This document shows positions 59,301 through 64,000 of a stretch of DNA of 64,000 bases, one piece after another. Position numbers and translations under genes: made by a program. Source of the DNA: Mactra quadrangularis. Taxonomy: Eukaryota > Mollusca > Bivalvia > Venerida > Mactridae. The first letter of the stretch is position 1; each line of letters starts with the position of its first letter. Below the pieces are notes generated by a model. The model was not told where the DNA came from, ran no database searches, and was given only the letters and a program-made list of their open reading frames with translations. The DNA is taken from positions 36,765,264 to 36,829,263 of the forward strand of contig CM046298.1 in NCBI GenBank assembly GCA_025267735.1. Direction: 5' to 3'.

Positions 59301-59882
59301 TCTTGCGATCAGTCCGACTTGCTTGTATCTCTATATCTTAATCAGCCATGATGCAATAAAAAATACACAAATAACAGTCGGTTCTCATTCAAAACTTTGA
59401 CTATCGATATTATTTCAAGGCGGACTCCAATGATAAATGTGGGCGGGATCAGTCTCAATGGTTATGATTTTTGCCCTCCGGGTTAGTACATATTCGAAAA
59501 GTAGCCGAAAGTTAAATGTCCTGCAAACTAAACACTGTCTGTCAAGTTGGAACCTTACACTGCACAAAAGTTACTTGGAAATGACGCGGGACTGCCAATA
59601 ATGACCAACAATCGTCAATATCTAAACAACAATGTGGTCGCTTGGTGAAGTTAAGGTGAAATCTTAAGATTTCTGATGTAAAAACGACTTGCCAAATCGC
59701 ATGGAGTCGATGGACAGACAAGTCACATGTGTCAATAATCAACAATTCATCAATTATGACCGACAAGGTAAGCGTGATTGTAGTCTGCATAATATGACTG
59801 TGTTAACAACATCAGTCTCACAGTTTGCTCAATGTTTTTCGTCCTCAGTTATTTCGACCCATTACGGGTAAGAAAAATATTC

Positions 59883-59950
59883 AGCCTGTCTGGGACTGGA
59901 ACCCTGGACCTTTTACTCAAAGTGCGATTGCTCTTGCAACTTAGCCATGC
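59883..59950 (-). repeat. tRNA-like SINE head relic
   Basis: On the minus strand, an A-box-like TGGCTAAGTTGCAAGAGCAA and a B-box-like CAGGGTTCCAGTCCCAGACA have normal tRNA spacing. The acceptor stem does not close. No body matching the main SINE follows. Confidence 0.5.
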
Positions 59951-60148
59951 TGATACTTACATTTATTTCTGCCCATCATGTGCACAGGCAAGGGCTGTGA
60001 CATACTCACCTGTGAACTGGAAATTTGTCTCAAATATCAGAATTCCATGCTGTTTTTGGAGCATTTATTTTGTTTAAAAGTGTTTCTCAACTGAGCTAGT
60101 TATTGTCATTGACCGACAATTGATGCCAAATGTCAGACGGAAACATGC

Positions 60149-60270
60149 AGTCTGACTGGGACTCAACCTAGGACCTCTCGCTTTACAGGGAGTGTATATA
60201 ATCCGGTTTATAAATAGGGTATATAATCTGGTATATAAAAAGAGTGCTCTCGCAACTGAGCTATATGGCC
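60149..60270 (-). repeat. tRNA-like sequence split by a ~55-bp TATA-rich insert
   Basis: The minus strand has GGCCATATAGCTCAGTTGCG then AGAGCACTC, then a TATA-rich insert with the ATAATCTGGTATATAAA and ATAATCCGGTTTATAAA pair (plus-strand view), then GCGAGAGGTCCTAGGTTGAG and TCCCAGTCAGACT. The A and B boxes are good; the insert falls where an anticodon loop would be. Confidence 0.5.
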
Positions 60271-60545
60271 ACTTACACATCCTTCTTCCCATAATGTTAA
60301 CTGTAGGTTGAATTAAAAAACTTCCCTCCTATCACAATAAATAGGAATTGAATGACAGTATTTTCAGAAAACTCACCAAGCATAGCTTGGATTGATATAT
60401 ATCTGCTTTTACTATACTAATTTAGCTTGATTGTGATACAAACTCGGCCATCTTATATCAGTCTCATTCAATTATGCTTCCTGGTCCCCCAGTACTGCGC
60501 TAGTTGGATAATGGTAATTGCTTAAAAAACAAGGGTAAGTTTTAG

Positions 60546-60618
60546 ATGGGATTCAAACCAACACAGAGCTGGGTAGCTAATGATACCAGGCCAACATCAT
60601 AAATGCTCAGCCATGCCT
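60546..60618 (-). repeat. tRNA-like SINE head relic
   Basis: The minus strand has GGCATGGCTGAGCATTTATG and, 40 bp on, GTTGGTTTGAATCCCATC, consistent with A and B boxes. It is the third tRNA-like relic in the same orientation within 750 bp. Confidence 0.45.
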
Positions 60619-61039
60619 GTTTCCTGCCGAGTTGCATTCAGTTGAGGATATGCAATGATACCTTGATCTTCAAATCAGACTTTAGAATGTTATTTGTATG
60701 ATAATGTCATTAAAATTTCCATTTTGATTATTTCAGATGACAATATATGGATTTTTAAGCTGCTAAAGGTTGTACAAGTGTGTTCATACCAACAAGATCT
60801 TGAAGTCGATATACTTTTCTTATTCCTGTATGGCGAACAAAAAAGCAGATAGATTTCCAGCTGATGTATCTCCAAAAATGTTTACCTGGGCACAGTTCAA
60901 TGATTGACAACAATTCCTGATTAATTAGGATAAATTCTAAAGACATAATATTTAGTTCAATGTTATTCCAAGGATAATTATAAGACATTGTTTGTCAAGT
61001 AAATGACTATTTGCTTGGGCTATATAAGTGACATGAAAT

Positions 61040-61574
61040 GTACTGGTCCAGTACAACTCATCCTGTAGACAACTCAACCCATGGACGACTTACCCCGAAG
61101 TTAGGACAACACAACCCAAAAGTGGGAACAACTCAACCTGTGAACAACTTTGATAAGTGGTATATAAAGAAAAGTAAAAAATGTAGCAAGATTTGCCCAG
61201 TTTCTTATTCAGTCAGCTTTTACTTACTTAGTGACTGAGTGGAGAATTACCCCTAGAATGACAAACTGGAGAGCTCCTTATGAATGACATATTTCCAATT
61301 TGATATGCAAACATTAGGTTAGGATTTTCATTGTTATTTTCATACTTAGATATCTTTCATTAACAATAATTTTATCTGAATATCAATTAAATGTAACGTT
61401 TTATTCTGATTATTTATAATGAATTACTAATTATTATATTATATTATATCATACGGATTGAGTTATCCACGGGTTGAGTTTTCCGTACATACTGGTTGAG
61501 TTGTCCGGGCTTATGAGTTGAGTTGTTCTATGTTGAGTTATTTTCGGGTTGATTGTCCCTGTCCGTACAGTACC
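61040..61574. mobile_element. Small foldback element with ACAACTCAACC sub-repeat arms
   Basis: The left arm (61040-61150) has five spaced copies of ACAACTCAACC (variants ACAACTCATCC, ACAACACAACCC). The right arm (61455-61574) has the complement, GGTTGAGTTGTCC or GGTTGAGTTTTCC. Ends TACTGGTCCAGTACAACTCA and TGTCCGTACAGTACC are weakly complementary. The central ~300 bp is AT-rich with no ORF. Confidence 0.65.
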
Positions 61575-62379
61575 TACCAAAATTTTGGAGACATCATAAC
61601 TTTATAGGCCTACTTAATAGCTGTATTCAAATATCTTATCTAACTATTTGTTGTAAAGTACTAGTCAGTTTTGTTTAATTTTTGTTTAATATTGTTTTAT
61701 TACAGTTGATACTACTGAAGTAGCCGAAAAATAATTTTTGAAAAGATTTACAAAATTAATTTATCATTGTATTGGAGATTTTAAATTGAGATGCTGAACC
61801 TATTGATTGTGATGCATTCATGAAATGTGCCTTCATTTCATCATAAATAATCCTTGATTAGAGTATTGAAAGAAATAATTTTAAAATAGCCAATCATTAG
61901 AGTTAAAACAAATTTCCTTTTTCTCCAAGCTTTTGGTGGGTACTGTATTTGTATTAGGAAGTGTTTGAGACAAGAATTCAACATAATACAATGAGAAAAA
62001 CTACAGTATTATACTCAATAATTTAATTTTGGCATGAATCTATTATCATACATATGTAGTTGATATAGAAATTAAAACTACTATATTTTAATTTTATTTT
62101 TGGTTAAACATTAAAAGATTGAATTTATAAATGTTTGTCATCTTCTTTTCTTGAGTTTTTATATTGTATATGCTAAACAACACAAGTCAAGTAGAACCAA
62201 GAAAAATTGCTTTTTCCTACTTAAAAGTGAGTTACAGTCAACAAGTAAACATATGAACAGATTTTGAAAATTCAAGTGGGTTCCGGACCCCCGCTAGATC
62301 TGCCTATGAGGCAAATTTATCTTAGTAAACATATCTGTGTAGCAGTGGTTAACTATTGTATTTGTACTCCCTTGCTAGC
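61575..62379. other. Intergenic, no feature seen
   Basis: AT-rich unique sequence. Confidence 0.4.
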
Positions 62380-62735
62380 TAGATTTGTAGCAACACGGTT
62401 GAGTGTCTGCTGAGGATTTGAGCGATAGAGGATTCAGATTTCAGTTCTGACCATGGACTTTCATAGGGTTACATTTGGCGCCCAATGTAAATAACCCACA
62501 AGGGATTGTGCGCTCGCATACTAAGATTGTCTCACAGACATTCTAGCTCTTTTATTTTGTGTTAAGGAGTGGTTAATGAAGGAGAGGTTTATGTAGCAGA
62601 GGTAAATAACAGCATTTATATTCCAAGCCCTAAAACTAGTTGGTGTGTCGACATGGTAGATTGTCCGCTTATGACTTGAGAGGTTGTATGGGGTATGAAT
62701 CTCAGTTAGGGCCATAGATTTTTATATGGATACTT
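62380..62735 (+). repeat. Two degenerate tRNA-like/SINE modules
   Basis: Two related stretches, 62390-62500 (GTTGAGTGTCTGCTGAGG ... TTCAGTTCTGACCATGGACT) and 62640-62735 (GTTGGTGTGTCGACATGG ... GAATCTCAGTTAGGGCCATA), each end in a similar CCAT-GACTTT/AGATTTT-TATA segment. They are poor as tRNAs but similar to each other. Confidence 0.35.
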
Positions 62736-62920
62736 ATAGGACAAGTCAAGAGAAAGGGTAACTCATAATATCAGAAGAAGACTGTGTTTTAGAATACCAA
62801 ATTTTTGCCTAGTGTATTTATTTTCAGATTTACACAAACAACTCATGAACTAAGCTAGCTTATTATAGGCACACAATAGGCATATCATCAGTTCTTAACT
62901 AAATTATATCTTAGTTCATA

Positions 62921-63227
62921 GCCGCCCACCTAGCTAAGTTGGTAGCATGTAAGTCAACTGATTGTGGGTTCGATTCCTGGGCAGCACATACTTTCGTGGA
63001 GCTTGATCATGAAATTATTTCTACATCCATTCTCCCTCCTACCAATGGTTTGTAATCATGTAGGGCAGTTGTCAGTCACTGACGAAAGCATGCGCTAAAT
63101 AGTTGGTTGATACTAATAGCTGCATCGAGAGATTAAGACTTCAGTAAGAGTGAGTTGGTTGACTGACCAGTGTTATATGAACAATACAATGTGTTACTAT
63201 GGCGTGTAATTCAACAAACAAACAAAT
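62921..63227 (+). mobile_element. Full-length tRNA-derived SINE, copy 2
   Basis: Head GCCGCCCACCTAGCTAAGTT and GGGTTCGATTCCTGGGCAGC, body AATCATGTAGGGCAGTTGTC and GAGTGAGTTGGTTGACTGAC, tail GGCGTGTAATTCAACAAACA then AACAAAT. Collinear with 43092-43400. The B box here is nearly canonical. Confidence 0.9.
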
Positions 63228-63675
63228 AGTACACATGCATCGAAATCTGTAACTGACATATTTTTTATTGAATAGTATGTCTATGTATGCTGTAAGACTA
63301 AAGACACTACTTGTATGTAAAATTGTAAATCCTCAAATAATTAACACCAGTTAAAACTGAAAGTAAATTATCATTACTTTTGAGAGAGACTGAGCCAGTT
63401 TTCTGTATCGTTTCAAAATATCATTTATTTCATGGTAGAAGCATCTTTTTATGCTATGTAGACCAATTTTCTTTATTTCAAAATCAGAAATTGCCATTCC
63501 TTTCCGATGAAAAAGAATCATATCCTGCTTAATCGCTGACAAAAAAGCATTTTTCATGATGAACAAGTTTTATGGTGTCCGTATTTTCCATTTAATTGTG
63601 AAAAACACTCGACGGAAATTGATAAATAATTTGTCGGGAAAATACCCCGCTAAATTATAATAATTCAATAGTTCG
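63228..63675. other. No feature seen
   Basis: AT-rich. The 71-codon minus ORF (63351-63566) is not recognised. Confidence 0.4.
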
Positions 63676-63890
63676 TGTGATAATACTTGTCTTACGTACG
63701 ATGCGATACGAACAAGACGATTATACCATTCATACGATGTTTACCATACGATTTATACCATGTATTGATACGATCATACGATACGATACGATGCGATATA
63801 CGAATTATACGCACGTACGGCTTATACGCTGTGATTCGCACGCACGTTATACTTACCATATACGTACGAAATACGTACGAAATACTCAAA
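63676..63890. repeat. TACGAT-type short tandem repeats, right arm
   Basis: ACGATGCGATACGAACAAGA, then CATACGATACGATACGATGC and TACGTACGAAATACGTACGA. Compositional relative of 59075-59300 in the opposite arm. Overlapping ORFs on both strands are repeat translations. Confidence 0.75.
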
Positions 63891-64000
63891 AAAATTCTAG
63901 TTATTCGCGCGCCTTACTGTACCGTCTAATTATTTCACATGTCTAATTGCTAAAGAACAGAAAAAGTTGTAAGTAAATTTCAAGTTATTTGTAATTCAGC

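Larger units (their letters stand above)
59051..63919. mobile_element. Candidate 4.87-kb element bounded by CAGTAAGGCGCGCG inverted ends and TA
   Basis: Left end CAGTAAGGCGCGCG at 59051 preceded by TA; right end CGCGCGCCTTACTG ending 63919 followed by TA. Each end continues inward into ~240 bp of ATACGT/ATACGAT-type short repeats (59075-59300, 63676-63880). TA plus CAG ends fit Tc1/mariner-like insertion. The interior holds SINE relics and a small foldback element but no transposase. It could be one foldback element or two solo elements in opposite orientation. Confidence 0.5.

Overview
The window looks like AT-rich, intron-heavy nuclear DNA from an animal, most likely a mollusc and probably a bivalve. 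The grounds are GT-AG introns, one recognisable metazoan gene split into small exons, tRNA-derived SINEs with ACAA/AAAC-type tails of the kind common in bivalves (recalled knowledge), and a very high load of palindromic and terminal-inverted-repeat elements. Nothing suggests a prokaryote: there are no operons and no long genuine ORFs, and almost every ORF longer than 100 codons is made of tandem repeats.

Region 1 (1-13716) holds the only gene I can identify with confidence. It is the 5' half of a minus-strand Kv-channel-interacting protein (KChIP/KCNIP, an EF-hand neuronal calcium sensor). Four coding exons (13714-side start exon, then 125, 70 and 71 nt) join in frame through GT-AG introns and give the first 100 residues; the rest of the gene lies beyond base 1. 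Its introns contain a 4-copy tandem array of a ~920-bp unit (2941-6622) fused to a MITE-like element (6507-6847), several palindromic MITEs and a C-rich patch.

Region 2 (13.7-37.2 kb) is non-coding as far as I can see. It carries a pogo/Tigger-like non-autonomous element (16476-16969), a SINE fragment, minisatellites of 58 bp, 22 bp and 30 bp, a TTAA-flanked element (26416-27083), a 3.1-kb foldback element (27210-30322) with another TA-flanked element nested in it, and palindromic MITEs at 33.6, 35.3 and 36.6 kb. One 189-codon minus ORF (35538-36107) is longer than chance would easily give, but I do not recognise it.

Region 3 (37276-48674) is the outstanding object. It is an ~11.4-kb giant inverted repeat whose outer ends match in inverted orientation. 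Its arms consist of a 63-bp satellite whose monomer is exactly 21 codons and is open in several frames, interrupted at matching junctions by ~600-bp blocks of an entirely different GC-rich ~61-bp satellite. The arms face a ~1-kb unique centre that holds a full-length SINE and a palindromic MITE. No transposase is visible. It resembles a giant non-autonomous foldback element or a satellite palindrome, and I know of no described family that matches.

Region 4 (48.7-64 kb) has no recognisable gene. It contains a reverse-oriented SINE, dispersed repeat families with TGACGT motifs, a nested 23/68-bp minisatellite (54.08-54.71 kb), and a 4.87-kb interval bounded by inverted CAGTAAGGCGCGCG ends with flanking TA (59051-63919). 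Inside that interval are tRNA-like SINE relics, a small foldback element made of ACAACTCAACC sub-repeats, and a full SINE.
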